64,000 bases of DNA from Polytrichum commune (Eukaryota; Streptophyta; Polytrichopsida; Polytrichales; Polytrichaceae), in NCBI GenBank assembly GCA_950295325.1, contig OX485803.1:71007554-71071553 (forward strand), read 5' to 3'. Positions 12,276 through 25,349 of this stretch are shown piece by piece (within the stretch, counting starts at the first letter, position 1; each line of letters opens with the position of its first letter). The translations under genes were made by a program, and so were the position numbers. The notes under the pieces are model-generated. The model searched no databases and was not told the origin of the DNA. It saw only the letters and a list, made by a program, of their open reading frames with translations.

Positions 12276-15200
12276 AACGTTCAACTTTTGTTTCGTGAGC
12301 CTTTAGAATATAACATTGGGATGCTCGAAAAGCTGCGTAAGTAAGGAGACTGGATTCGCCGCATCCCACTGTTATATTATGAGGGCCCACGTCACTAAGT
12401 AATGTTATGATATCCGAATAACACACATCTACCTTAGAATACATGTAGTGGATGAACAACGAATTGCATTATGAAAAGCAAGGAAGACACCTCTAAGTTT
12501 TAACATTAATAAAAGGGGGTGGGGGTGGGCTCTTGATATCTATGTGGTGTCACGTGACTTGCAAAAAAATGTTGGTTCCGATTGGACAAATGTTCAAGAA
12601 TGAAGTATGCCTCGGTATGAATTATGGACAAATCAACGCTCATAGGAGTAAGGCTAGTTCATCCGTGGAGTGACATATATAAACTCATTCACTCACTTGG
12701 ATGAGAGCACTTCATAAGACTTATTTTCAAGGATTGATTCAAGAACAAGATAATGAAAATACGAGGGTATCTTGTTAGAACGAGGACATAACGCGATTTG
12801 GCATATATAATTTGTTGTTTTCATATGAAGGTTTGATGAATTAAAAAAAATCATTGTCATAGCTCCAAGATGTTGCGTGTTTTCATATTTTGTTATTCCA
12901 ATATAAGTATCCGTAAAGTAGGGGGAATCCAATTGCTAGGGCGAATCTTTACGTTCCATTTTCCAAATGTTTCAACTATTGAACTTTTTAGGCTTGGGTG
13001 TGATGATGACCCAACTTTCACAACCTTTTGGAAACAAAAACGGTGGCCTTACTAAGTCATGTGGTCCTACTAAGTACAGAGAGACTAGTACCATACATAC
13101 ATAGGTGCTTTAGTTTTTTCCCAACATCGCATGCACACGTGATTGGTTGGCGGTACTAAGCTATAGACTCACCATTGCAATAGACACTTCCAAGCTCCAA
13201 GGCTCCAACATTCCAATTACCAACTTATGTAGGGCTTTGGGAATTAAAGAAGAAGAAAAGAAAATCAAAATGAACATGTGGTGTGATAGCAAATCTAGCA
13301 AATCTAAGAGAGAGAAAGAAAGAGAGATCACCCTCAAGGGTGTATCATTTTGAAATTGTGCAGTCCATGCTAAACTTGACTAGTGGTAATAGTTAATTTC
13401 TCACAAACTTTACATGGTATAAACATGTTGGTGGAGCCACAAAGACCCCCCAAAAGAAGGAGAAGGAGAAGGAGAAGGAGAAGGAGAAGGTGTTTGCGAC
13501 TAACCTTAACCGTTGAATCGGCCTAGGTGGTATGGTAACATGATCTACTCTTAAGATGTGGCAACTACTCTAACCTTATCTCACACAAGTAAGGTTTATG
13601 TGATTAAAGTGGACAATTTCAACATTCCAACACATATAGGGGATTGACAAATCCAACAAAAACTTACATGGACAAACTTGCAGTTCCCACCGAGGAACAT
13701 GAGAGTTGGTCTTGTTGTTTATAAAATCGAAGTGATTGCATTAAGATTTTTTTGAAGTGTGCTCATAGAATTTTCTTAGTTTTTTTTGAAACATGCACAC
13801 TTCAAAATTGGATAGAGATGTACTCATATGCCAGGAAAACCAGGTGAGGTCACATACCTATTTAGGACTCTATAAGTGAGGGACGTTGGGACAACTTGCC
13901 ACTCATCAATCAATGTTAAATTTAAATAGGTTTGAGATGGATAGCTTTTTGCGTCATCAAACCTTGACGGTCTCATGCTTGCTAACACCCCATTTCAAAG
14001 CATTCTTCCCCCGTTTCTTGCAAAAACACACACACAACACGAGCATCGCGATGCTAAAAACACCGCAAACTACCTACGAGTTCCCAAAATTTGGTGCACA
14101 CGTTTTCATGAATGAAATATCTCGTAAGCACTTTCACTTTAGTCCTTCGCGAAAACGGGGTCACTAGGGCCGGCCTCTCCACTTGTTGGGAGCACACCCG
14201 GCCCGGCCCTTTGTTCAAGATCATTTGAAGAGCAAAGTTGTGTTTGGGAATCTGGGAAAGATTCCCGACTTAGTTGGAATCGTTGTTGGTGATTCGTGTG
14301 TTGCCAACTAATCGTCGATGGCATTAAAAAAATATTGAGGCCCAACAATGGTAGAATATTCGCGAGGGGAGGGGAATAGGTGAGGTGGTTTGGTACCTTA
14401 AAGCTCACGAAACTTCACGGATTGGTCATGGATCCAAAGGATAGGTATCGTGGGTCTAGATTGAGAAAGTGAACTCCAAATGTCTCTACCTTGTACATGT
14501 CGTCTCATCTACCCCACACGTTCATTGTGGGGTACCGGAGACCTTGGAATGTCTCGTGTGGTTAAGAATGGCAACGCAGTGGATGAGTGGTGGCAGGAAC
14601 GGTGGAGATCTTACATCGGTCAAATCAGACGGTCGAGAATGCACAGGCAACGTGGCCTCACCAGAAGCCAGAAGCTGCTTTCATCGCCCATAGACTTCTT
14701 CTCGACAAAACAAGTACACCTTTTCCCACCTATTGATGTGGTTTGCCCGTTGAGAGTTACGCGTTGCTATAAGTTTTTGCCAAGATAATCAGTTTCATCA
14801 AGTAGGTTAGGTTATGTTATGTTATGTTTTTTAAGTGCAAATTAGTAAACAATGTTATCTTGGTGTGAGAAAAAAAAGTATAGCACCTCATGGTTCCTTA
14901 ATATCAAGATAATGTTAATCTTTTTTTTTGATGTGTGGAGGCACATGGATGGAGCCATGTGAGTGTGTCATCTTACTTGTTCTCATACACTAAGTTGTTT
15001 TCTCTAATACTTTTGGTCCAAAATTACAGTCACAGTCACAGTCATAGTAAAAGTAAGTATCATAGATATTTATGACATGTTAGAGAATTTAGTGTTAGTC
15101 GCGTCAATGACCCTATGGATTGTAGTTATCATATTGCATTAGAGGTTCCAATCCACCGATATTTTCTACTACACCATTTATGGTAGTTAGTGTCACTTGC

Positions 15201-18200
15201 TATTTAGAATCACGTATTGCAATAACTTCTTACTCATGAGTTTCACTTTACTAACAACATTTGACTAAATTGTTTGGACAATTTAAAAACATAAATGACT
15301 TTTCCTGGTCAAAAAATATTACATCCTCAATAAATAGTTTTAGCATTACGTAACTCTGAATAGCAAGTCACACTAAATACCCCATAAACGGTGTAGTGTT
15401 GATGTGTCTAAGCCGTTACGTTAATAGCGTCGCTTGGTAAGTGATCGGTGCACACGTACATATGCGGCACTAAGTTAATGGAATCTACCACATCTTTTAA
15501 GAAAACGTCGTTCCCATACATATGCATGCATGCATGCATATATACATACAACACACCATACACTTGCTTTATGGCTCTTTTTGGCGAGATATGAGGTGAG
15601 GATGGTGTAGTATTAACAAAATATCTCTTAACCATCAATTGTGATAGTTAGCAAAATATCCCTCATATATTAGCTTGAATCAACACGGTTGTTTCGCATC
15701 AAATATCTATCTACAATATCTACACTAATAGTATCCCAACTTGGAAAGAAATAGTAGTAAAGTATCCGCATCGAAATGGTTTAATATTGGATACCCTCAT
15801 TAGAGTACGGGCTCGAGGCTTGCGGTTGCAAGTTTGGCACGATCTCCAAGCCCCCCCCCCCCCAATTTTGGGCAATTACCGAGCATCATTAAAATGTTCC
15901 CCTAATCCTTTCGGAATATATGGTAACAGCTTTTAGTGTGGGTGTGGGGACCATGACCAACCGCTCGCTTATCTACAAGCGGGGTAGATCTTTAAGTCAA
16001 CTTGGCCCTAAGTCGCCGGCTCTTATCTATACCTCGGGTAGATCTTCGCCTCAAATGGCCATAGGGCCCGGAAGCTACATAGCTTCTACTTCTTACACTC
16101 TTAAAGCACGACCGTTCCCTTGCAAACACACTAGTTCAAAGCGGAGTTTCGACGTCCCAAGATTCTCGATTACGTAGTCAAAAAAACTCCAAAAAAAAAC
16201 CCAAAAAAATTCCCACATGGGTGGGAGTACTATCCCTTAAGCTTATCGCCACATTTTGTTGTGATGATTGGGTGGGAGAATCCATGGTGGACCCGCACAA
16301 ATATCAACTAATATCATGAAATATTGTGAAATGGAAACCACACTTTCTCACATTTCAAGGGAAGGCGTTGCTTTAGTGCTCCACACTTAACCCGCATCCC
16401 CCCCCCCCCCCTTGCACCAAAATCGGCTCTTATTCTCTTATACTCTTTGTGAATAGGGTATCACTTAGTAACACACATGTTGGGATAAGGGACTTGCCAC
16501 ATCTTTCAAGCTAAATGTGTGTCTTATACTTTCAAAGTAGTAGTTTCATCACTTGCATGTTGAAACGGTTCTACAAACATTTTCCTCGCGAAGTGTGTGT
16601 ATTTTTTTTTCACGCGTAAGAAGTTGGCAGGTCTATCTTGAATGTCTCACTGTTGAGATTTCTAGTGTTGTATCATGATGCATGTAGTTTTTAGAATTGA
16701 TGAATGGTGAAGTCATTTCCGTCAATTTAAAAATCGACGAACTAAGGAGTTCGACAATGATTTTGATTTGGAATTCATGATTTGATGATGGTCGTCTAGA
16801 TTTAGTGGCCAGATACTTGACAAATTTAAGTCATAGTTTCATTTGCGATAGCATGGTATTTTGTATTCATACGTTATTCCCTTCACATCAGTCAACCCTT
16901 GTTGCCAATGTTGTGAGGTTGGGAATAGACCGAGATTTGTCCTATAATGATCGTCTCACAATTATGTTTGCACTAGATTCAATGTTGACTATGGTATCCA
17001 TGTATGAGTTCCATCCCCGTGGAGCAACAAGCTTTGCACGTGCCATTTGCTTGACCTTAATGTAACAACCTCTCCCAACGTGTGTTGCTTTGCTTACTAC
17101 AAATCCTAATAACAATTTGGGAGCCCAAGTATGTGCAAATTGTGAATCACACAGGTACATAATGAGCAAGAGCCAGTGGCAATGTGTCAGGCAAGTACCT
17201 AGTTCAATATGTTGCCCTGCCACTCCCATTATGGAAAAGGGAAGAAAAGGAAACGACTTACAATGTTATGCCAATTTCATACAACATTGCATGATGTTCT
17301 ATTTGTAGCTTTCTTTCTTTGTTTTGATACAAATCGAACGCATCCAATTTCAAGAAGGAACTATAGTATAACCACTGAGGGGAAACACCCATCACGGAAC
17401 CCAAGGGAAATCTTGTCTTTTTATTCCATTGCTATAAATTATGTAATTCGATTTGAGCAAGGTATGAATGCAATTGTCGTTTTTGTCTCTTAATTCCCAT
17501 ATCCAACTTTTCAAGTAAATTTGCTACGGTGTTTTAAGAACAATCGCCCCTTCGACTTTCTCAAAATCTAAAACATATACTACTTTACCTTTCAATGATT
17601 CTATATTGAATATGCCTCGATCACATTGTAACTTAAGTAATCCATGGCAATAGAATACTAGGAAAATCTAATAATTGGAGTTCGGCGGGAGTAAACATGT
17701 TGTCTCATTGAACTAACAATTCTCATAAAAACATCAATGTATCCTACACAAAACAAAGGCCATAGTTTTATAGTCGCAATACTCAACATGATGTTCATTG
17801 GAAGCTTCCATATGAACAAAATGAAGTACTTTGAACATCGTAACATTTATTCTCAAATATCATATTCAAATCATAACGCGATTCCCAACCCCCAAAAAAC
17901 CACAAATGTAGTAAACGTTTTGCATGGGCTCTTGAACTCCAATTTGTAATTTTTTTTCTTCCAAATAACACCCAATGTGGAGGCCACAAATTCCCTTCTT
18001 TCAAGGGCGGACATTATGTGTTGCTATTGCTAATATCCAAAACGAAACATGTGTCGCTATTCCAAGTATCCGGGTGTCACTTTTGTGGTCCAAGATTCCA
18101 CAAACCATGACACATGAGGTGTTCTTAAACAATGTGGCCACGCTAAGTGACAGGTTTTATCTTCACGTTGTAGCATAGGTGGACGGTAAGATTACAATAG

Positions 18201-19224
18201 CCTTCAATGTAGATGTAGATTAGTATCAACAAACTTCAATACTAGCATTAGGGCGATTCCGGACTTTTGGGGAAGCCCAGGCTTATATAAATTGTGTTTA
18301 GGGTTGTGGTGCCGTACACGGTGCATCCGATGTATTCATTGCTTTACAAGGATGTGAAGCGACAAGTATGAGAAATCATAAAACACTTGAAGTCAATAGA
18401 ATGATCACCCATGTTATTGTTTTAGATCAATCATCGTATTTGAATTGTCTTGTCTAAGGCAAGGGTTGTTAAAACCAACACCATGAAATATTGCATAGTA
18501 AGTACATATTGATTACGAGAATGTTCACCATGTGAATACCACCCCCCCCCCCTTAACAATTATGGGTGAAAACAAAAATTTCACTTCATAATTTTATATT
18601 TATTTCAATATTGAGGAGGAAAAAAATTTGCAGTGAACTTGGTTTCTTTTTTCCTACTTGGGAATACATTTTTCGGTTCATGCAGCTACCACAAATATGC
18701 CAAAAAAAAATTACTCCTTGGTTTAAGGTGATGCTACCTTACACTTTTATTGCAAAAGTGTGGCAATGCATATCCTTCAAATAAAAAATAAAGACAAGTT
18801 TACAAATGAACTATAGGCATATTAAAACTCGTGGCAAGATTGAAGTGTTGAGTCAATGTCGTGTAAAGCCCACAGTGTCTCCGGTGGACACCAATCATGT
18901 TTCAATGGCCCATGGGAGTGAGTTTGGGAAATGGCTTATCAATGCATTTTCAAGCTCTTGACATTGATAACATAACACATAACATTCAACATGCACAATT
19001 TTTGAACGTCCTAGTCCAACTTTGTAAGAAGTGATTGTCTAGTATTTCTCAATCTACACTAAATGATTGATTCGGTGTGGCATTAAAAGCGGTCTTCATG
19101 ACTTGTTACGTAACAACATGTGTTGTGCCATGTCCTCTTGGTTGGCCACTTAGTGATTGCAAGCAACAAAACAATTGGTGTGGATTTGTGATTTATAAGA
19201 TAAGTGGACTTGACTCGATTGTTT
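12276..19224. other. Gene-free repeat-derived DNA
   Basis: No gene recognised. Points of structure: a GAAGGA microsatellite at 13455-13490; a slightly GC-richer patch at 14140-14790 with overlapping short ORFs on both strands; a TTATG run near 14812-14827; an ATGC/AT microsatellite at 15520-15545; an imperfect 54-bp direct duplication at about 15962-16075 (GGGTAGATCTT in both units); C tracts at 15851-15863, 16398-16411 and 18542-18552. Confidence 0.45.
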
Positions 19225-19545
19225 GTCTTAAACGAACACTTATATTTGAGTGGTGTGTGCTTAGGTGTGGATCTAAGGAAACACACCCAAAAGACATGTG
19301 TTCAAAAGAGATTAGTAATTATGATATGCTCAACAACTTACCCCCCCCCCCCCAACACACACACATATATAAATTTCTTGGGGGGGGGGGTCTAATGAGA
19401 AGCTTAATATAGACTTTGCAAATGAAAAAGGATATTCATATCAACTCCAAAAATGATGAGAAAAAGTGTCGGACACAATTTGGATTTGCTAATCATCTTG
19501 CACTTATCGAGAGTTTCATGTCACATGAGAAGTGGGTGTGGTATT
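19225..19545 (+). repeat. Dispersed repeat family A, copy 3
   Basis: Shares ATATTTGAGTGGT, GTGTGGATCTAAGG and GATTTGGATTTGCTAATC with copies 1 and 2. A C13 tract (19341-19353) and a G11 tract (19380-19390) sit inside this copy about 26 bases apart. Confidence 0.6.
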
Positions 19546-21397
19546 GACATTTCCATTTGAAGACCAATTTGGACTTCAAAACCCTTGGACATAGTTTTTG
19601 AATGTCCCTAGTCAAACTTTCCAACAAGTGACTTGAATAATCCCGAACCACACTAAACATTTGAACTAGTGTGGCATTCAAATTAGCGCATAGTGGATTC
19701 AAAGTGGCCTTTGTGACTTGTTAGGTGGCAGCAAGTGTCATTCCTAGAATGTACTTATTCCTAAGTGCATTAGAGTCAAACCACCTATTCCCAATCAAGT
19801 GCCCATCCGGGATCGATAAGGTCCTAAAATTTCGATCAAGTCAGGATTGGATTACGATCACCCGGAATCAATAATGTTAACAACATATGTCCATGGTTTC
19901 AGTGGTAAAGCGAGGAGGAGTTTGTCTCAAAATGATTAGTTATGGCAAACTCTAGACATTGGTAATATGTTTAGGCCCACTTTTGGCTTCAAAAATTCAC
20001 ATTAATTCAATTTTGGGAAATAAAATTATTGAAAAATGTGTAGTCCTCCTTATGTTTATCTTCCTACATGTACTTCTCACTACCTTATATTTCTCTATAT
20101 TTAGTGCATAATCTCTTAAGTGATTGGTTTTGGGTGCCTCTAGAAGTAGAAGAAGAAGAACTCCGGCCTCCGGAGGGTAGGGGTGCCTCTACTTTATAAG
20201 ATGATGTTAAGGAGTCCATTTGAGCCCCGAACTGTATTGAACATTTGATAGTGGGTATTATAAATGGTCTGCCATATAAATTAAAGTGGTTGCTGGAATT
20301 GTTGGGGGACTTGTCATAAGAGAGAGAGAGCTGACTTTTCAATGCTTTTTGCAAAGCTTGAACTTCCTCTTTTCAGAGGCCTAATCCTTCAATGTCTTCT
20401 TCATTGCAGTGCAAGGGTGGGTGGGTGGGAACTTTTTCATAACCCTCATTACCTCAAATCTAACCTTCTCATCATATCGTTTTAAGGCTAAGTATGTTCA
20501 CTGCTCTTTGTAAATGCCCATGTCTAATTGTATGTAAACAATACAAACATGTAGTAATGCGATATACTGTACTTTCATAAGTATTTGTATCATACTTAAG
20601 GTTTCAGTACTCATACATAGTTCCTAAGTACTTCAAAAACAAATTGTGGCTGACCCCAACATACCTTTGTAGATTTAATTACCTCTCTTCATGCATTGCT
20701 CCAACAAGGATGTACCCTAACTATTATATATATGGAAAACATACCAGGAGATATGCCTAGTAGTATCAACCAAAAGAAATACATAAAATGTCATATTCAC
20801 AATACTTCGTAGTATTGTAAGTGTGAAGGGCCTGCCTCACCTGTGCCCATGCAACCAACCAACAAATAATTGAGGATTAGTTACGTACACGAGGTAAATA
20901 ACAGCAGGACCTAGTTGTTATCCATGTCACACACATCAAACATACATTACATGCATAGTAGTATTGCTAATAGTAACACTCATTACAAAATGTCAAATGG
21001 GTGTTCAAACCTGTTCTTTAGCCATGATTGTATCACCACAAGTAGAATGCTCTCCTTGGTGACTAGCCTAAGTATCCTCTACTTCACTTAGCACACGTAT
21101 CTAGTATCCCAGTAAGTGTGCTCCAAGTAACCTCACCAAGCCCTTGTGCGAATGGTAAAAAAGAGCCTCTTTTAGGGTTTACGGGTTTATATTGGAGATC
21201 TTACCCAAGGTAAGTTCTGTACAACCCTAATTTTACCACGTGTTAGGGATGTGTTCTACATCCTTAACCCTAGTTACCTTGTATCATTCATCTATACTTA
21301 TGAACACTTAGTCCATACAATAACTATTTTTTTATTTATGTGTGCATGATAGGTATAAAGTAAAGGAATACAAGCTTAAACAAAATATATGGCTTTA

Positions 21398-21447
<50 letters not shown>

Positions 21448-22012
21448 TTAGTGTGACTATTATGAAATGTAAGTATCCCTCAATGTCATAGGATTTTGTT
21501 GTGGAACCTATCCGTTGAGTCCCCAACTACATTAAACAAATTTAGTGTGGCATGTTAATTAACATGGTCTTCATAAATTGTCATATATCATCAAGTGTTG
21601 TTTGGCGCCGTCTCTACAACAACATGAACTATTCGTGATAGTTGTGGGTTACCATTTGGAGTTATATGTTGCTATAGCTTTATGATGAGAGTATCAATTT
21701 ACACCCAGTTAACATAAATAACTAGAATGCCCATCAATGAACGTGATGAAATTTACTTGGTAAAAAATGATATTCCCAACAAAGAAAATCATTGCAACTT
21801 GAAACTTCAAATGGTAACCCACACTAGCAGGTGAAGTTGCCACCCAATGGTTTCGATACAATTTACGTGGTCCACACTAATTCAAATAGGATGTTTAGTT
21901 AACGTGTTCTAAAATTTTAAGCATTTGTTCAAAGTGCATTGTAGCCGTGTCTCATTGTTTCCTTTGTTTATGGGTGGACGCCCTACACAGTGTAACTGCC
22001 TACCGTGGATCA
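19546..22012. other. Gene-free DNA with a GA microsatellite
   Basis: A pure (GA)n run occupies 21402-21444. A short palindromic CCGGCCTCCGG lies near 20164. No gene or transposon termini recognised. Confidence 0.45.
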
Positions 22013-22140
22013 TGGTGGACTCTGCATACCAAGTATGAACTAACGTGAGTGTAAGAAGGGGTATTATACGAGGTGTTAACGTTATACGGAAAAGAGAGGT
22101 TATTATTTCTCTCTAGTGTGTACATTTAATAGGCTACAAG
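22013..22140 (+). repeat. Dispersed repeat family C, copy 1
   Basis: The block GTATGAACTAACGTGAGTGT, a GAGG segment and TAGTGTGTACATTTA recur at 22420-22560 in the same orientation and at 60945-61075 inverted. Confidence 0.55.
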
Positions 22141-22419
22141 ATATTCAATTGAAGGTAGATGTACAAAAGGGGGCCTCAAGGTTTAGATTAAAAATTAAAC
22201 CTAAGAAGTGTTACTTTCATCTAGGTTGCATTTTCATTTGTTGTTGTCATATGGTGATTATCAAATCCATTATTGTTAGGTTTGCATATGGGTTATAGGA
22301 TTTTACAAATGGGAGGCTTTTGGAGCCCTCATTGGCCTCCTTGAGTTCTTCTCTCTAGATTGTGGCTAACTATTATGTTTTTGTATTTGCTTGTTTGATG
22401 CAAACGTCGAGTTACATCC

Positions 22420-22560
22420 TAGGGGTTGGACTCTTCATACCACGTATGAACTAACGTAAGTGTAAGGAGGGTTTATTTGAGGCATTAGCATACACAATGT
22501 AAACGAGGGAGGGGTAGTGTTTTTCTATAGTGTGTACATTTAGAAAGGCCATTAAGAATG
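22420..22560 (+). repeat. Dispersed repeat family C, copy 2
   Basis: Direct repeat of the copy 410 bp upstream (GGACTCTTCATACCA, GTATGAACTAACGTAAGTGT, TAGTGTGTACATTTAG). Downstream, a 27-bp block is repeated exactly at 22669-22695 and 22789-22815. Confidence 0.55.
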
Positions 22561-22836
22561 TTGAATTAAAGGTATATATATAGAAGGGGCCCTAGTTGCA
22601 AGAGCGCTCTTCCCTATTATTTTCATGCACACATTGCTTATAATTCCCAATGGATGTCCAACCAAAGGCCAAACTTTGGCCCATTTTAGAGACCACTTTA
22701 AGTCACGTACAACTGGACTCCACTTGAAGAGCAAGTTAGTCACTCCATATAGAATCACAACACATATGTGGTTGGTTATGGTTCATTACCAAACTTTGGC
22801 CCATTTTAGAGACCAACCCCCAAATCACTTCCCTTA

Positions 22837-23171
22837 GGGCTACTTCACACACGACGATTGAAGGCCCATGACCATTGCATCCTAAGATCTCTCATCGGTC
22901 GAAAAGGCCGAGACCATCCAAGTTCACTTCACACTTGAAGGTGAAAGCCTAAAGGCCCAAAGATGAAAAATCTACATGGATTCCTACAAACATACTATGG
23001 ATAATGTTTCATCATTTGCCGGAATTTGCATCAAGCCCACCTCCAAGAGGTATGCCTAATGCAAATTTTGACATACCATGTCAATTAAACAACTGGTATG
23101 GCCTTTGGATGAGAGTCAAGGGCCCACAAAATTACATGGTCACAAACATTGGCTAGTGTGTGAAGTGGCCC
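22837..23171. mobile_element. PIF/Harbinger-like MITE, family M1
   Basis: Left end GGGCTACTTCACACACGA after TTA (22834-22836). The right end, read inward on the minus strand, is GGGCCACTTCACACACTAG, followed on the plus strand by TCA (23172-23174). About 335 bp, no ORF. The target duplication is TTA with one change on the right. Confidence 0.75.
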
Positions 23172-23417
23172 TCAAGACATAGCCAATAAAACCCATTTGC
23201 CTTAGGGCCAATTTAGAGCATGGTGAAGAACTATACATGTTGGTCAATAATTTTAGCAATGGTTGGTATTGCGGACAAGGTGGAAAATTAAATAAAGTCG
23301 TTCCTTATCCATTGGCCAAAACCCTAGTTTCTTTTGTCAGAAGCTTGTGATGAAATATTGTCATGGAAGATTGAAATTTGGATGAAAAATCACTTGATAA
23401 GTGATAATCTATAAGTT

Positions 23418-24141
23418 TCAACTACACATTATAATAAGATTATAATGGGGGCCAATTTTTCCATATGTAAAGGCCTTAGGGCCAAGACGCTAGGCTGATT
23501 CACTTAAATCTAGCCTAATCCAACAGATCTAGCATAATCTAGCATAGAACCGTTCATATTTCCACATAACCCAATGGATATATTTCATTGAAAAAATCAT
23601 ATTTTATTAAAAAGGGTTTTTCTTATTGAAATGTGACATTGGCCCCAAGGCCAAGAGTTGGCCCTTCATTTTGGGTGCACCCAATTCAATGAGCTCAGGC
23701 CGAGTCATAGCATGCATTTTTTTGATTAAAAAATACATACCACCAAATCAGGCCGACCTCTGGGTGTAAAGGGGTTGGGGCCGATTTCAGCCTTTTGGCC
23801 AATCACAAGTGAGGATTTCAAGCCTCTTACACAACGAATTGGCCCGGCCTCTAGGTGTAAAGGGGTTGGGGCCGATTTCAACCTTTTGGCCAATCATAAG
23901 TGAGGATTTCAAGCCTCTTACACAACGAATTGGCCCGGCCTCTAGGTGTAAAGGGGTTGGGACCGATTTCAGCCTTTTGGCCAATCACAAGTGAGGATTC
24001 CAAGCCTCTTACACAACGAATTGGCCCGGCCTCTAGGTGTAAAGGGGTTGGGACCGATTTCAGCCTTTTGGCCAATCACAAGTGAGGATTCCAAGCCTCT
24101 TACACAACGAATTGGCCCGGCCTTTAGGTGTAAAGCGGCCC
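23418..24141. mobile_element. PIF/Harbinger-like MITE, family M2, left end lost, tail amplified
   Basis: The interior from TTTCAACTACACATTATAAT matches the complete M2 element at 42986-43513 (from about 43070 on). The right end, read inward, is GGGCCGCTTTACACCTAAAG, followed by TTA (24142-24144). The first 80 or so bases, including the left inverted repeat, are missing. Near its right end a 91-bp segment present once in the 43-kb copy is present four times. Confidence 0.7.
23758..24121 (+). repeat. 91-bp tandem array, four units
   Basis: Each unit runs from CTCTAGGTGTAAAGGGGTTG through TTTTGGCCAATCACAAGTGA to CACAACGAATTGGCCCGGC. Unit 1 has CTCTGGGTG; the others differ by a few bases. Because 91 is not a multiple of 3, the ORFs across it shift frame each unit and are not genes. 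The start of each unit copies the M2 terminal sequence, so the array was born from the end of that element. Confidence 0.9.
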
Positions 24142-24144
24142 TTA

Positions 24145-25349
24145 CATCTTCATGCCCTTCTCAAAAACCTTCCAATAAGAGTGTTCCAAATCGCCTCCCC
24201 ACAACTCAGTCCCATATGTGTTAATAAAAGTGTATCACTTCAACATTCTACTTACCGCGGAGCCTATCCGTTGAGCCCCCTAAATGACAGCCTATTATTC
24301 TTATTCTTCCTGCACAAAATTCCCCGGGCCCCCCCCCCGGCCCGTCCCGTCCCGCCCCGCCCCGTCCCCGTGTTAGCGCGGTCATGGAGTTGGCATAGCT
24401 GGGAAAGCCTGTGTTGCGGAGTCCGGCCGCCTATATGACTTGGTTTCGCCGCTTGCAGGCCATGTCCGTCATCTATTCTATCTAGTCTATCTATTCGATC
24501 AATCATCGTCATCTCCTTCATCTTCTTCTCTCCTTCCCTCCCTCCCTTCATTCAACGCATCCTCAGACGAACGCTGTCGTGCCTATCCACACGACACGAA
24601 GGCGTCGGAAGAATGCTTTCCGAGCTCCGCATGGTGCCGCATCGCACCACCATCATGCATCGCTCCCTGCGTTGTTTATCAGAGCTCGAGACTTGGTGCC
24701 GAAGTTTAGCACAAGTCTAGCTGTCCGCCACTGAATGCTGCCTAGCAGTTGCCGTCTGGAGCCGACCGATCACTCGATTTAAGTCCGTCAATCCGCTGTG
24801 TAGCAGTGGATCGGAGTGGATTTTGGATTGGATTGGATTGGGCGTCACGGACATCATTGCTGGCAGGTCACTGCTGTTGTGTATGAGAGTGTGAGGGGGA
24901 GTTGTTTTTTTTGTGTGTTGTGAGAACCGTGGGAATTGGACCTGGAGAACTTGGTGGGAAAGTGTGCCTAGTTTCAAGCAAGGGCGCATTTGCGTTTGTT
25001 TAGTGTGAGGTTTGAGTTTCGAGAGTTTCGAGAGTGAGTGTGCACCTCTACCAGATTCGGGGATTGCGAACGTGTGAGAGCTTGGATTATTTCTATGATG
25101 CAAGCATCGCAACTGCTGGAAGCAGTGGAAGACGAGTGCATACGAATCACTTCGGAGCACACTCGGAGCCCGCTTCAATGGCCTGTGACCAATAAATAAT
25201 AGTCTTTGACTTGAGAGTGTCCTAACCGTTGCGTCATTGCCCAGAGGATCCGCAGCGGAGATAGAACCAATAATGAGTAGTAAGTGAGGAAGGACGCAAA
25301 GAAGGAAGCGCATCGACTTCATCTTCTGTCGGCGTCACATTCGTTCAGG
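24145..25349 (+). promoter_or_regulatory. Probable promoter and leader of the DUF506 gene
   Basis: GC content rises sharply at the edge of the transposon, with a C/G block at 24321-24375 (C10 at 24329-24338) and a pyrimidine-rich TCTTCTTCTCTCC stretch at 24515-24550. This resembles a plant gene leader. Several short ORFs, including a 201-codon one on the minus strand, have no recognisable protein. I could not place a TATA box or transcription start. Confidence 0.45.

Noticed and set aside
23758-24121. CRISPR-like repeat array
   Set aside because: Units are directly abutting 91-bp tandem repeats with no unique spacers, in a plant genome.
24717-25322. 201-codon minus-strand ORF
   Set aside because: Antisense to the DUF506 leader; low-complexity Ser/His/Leu composition and no domain.
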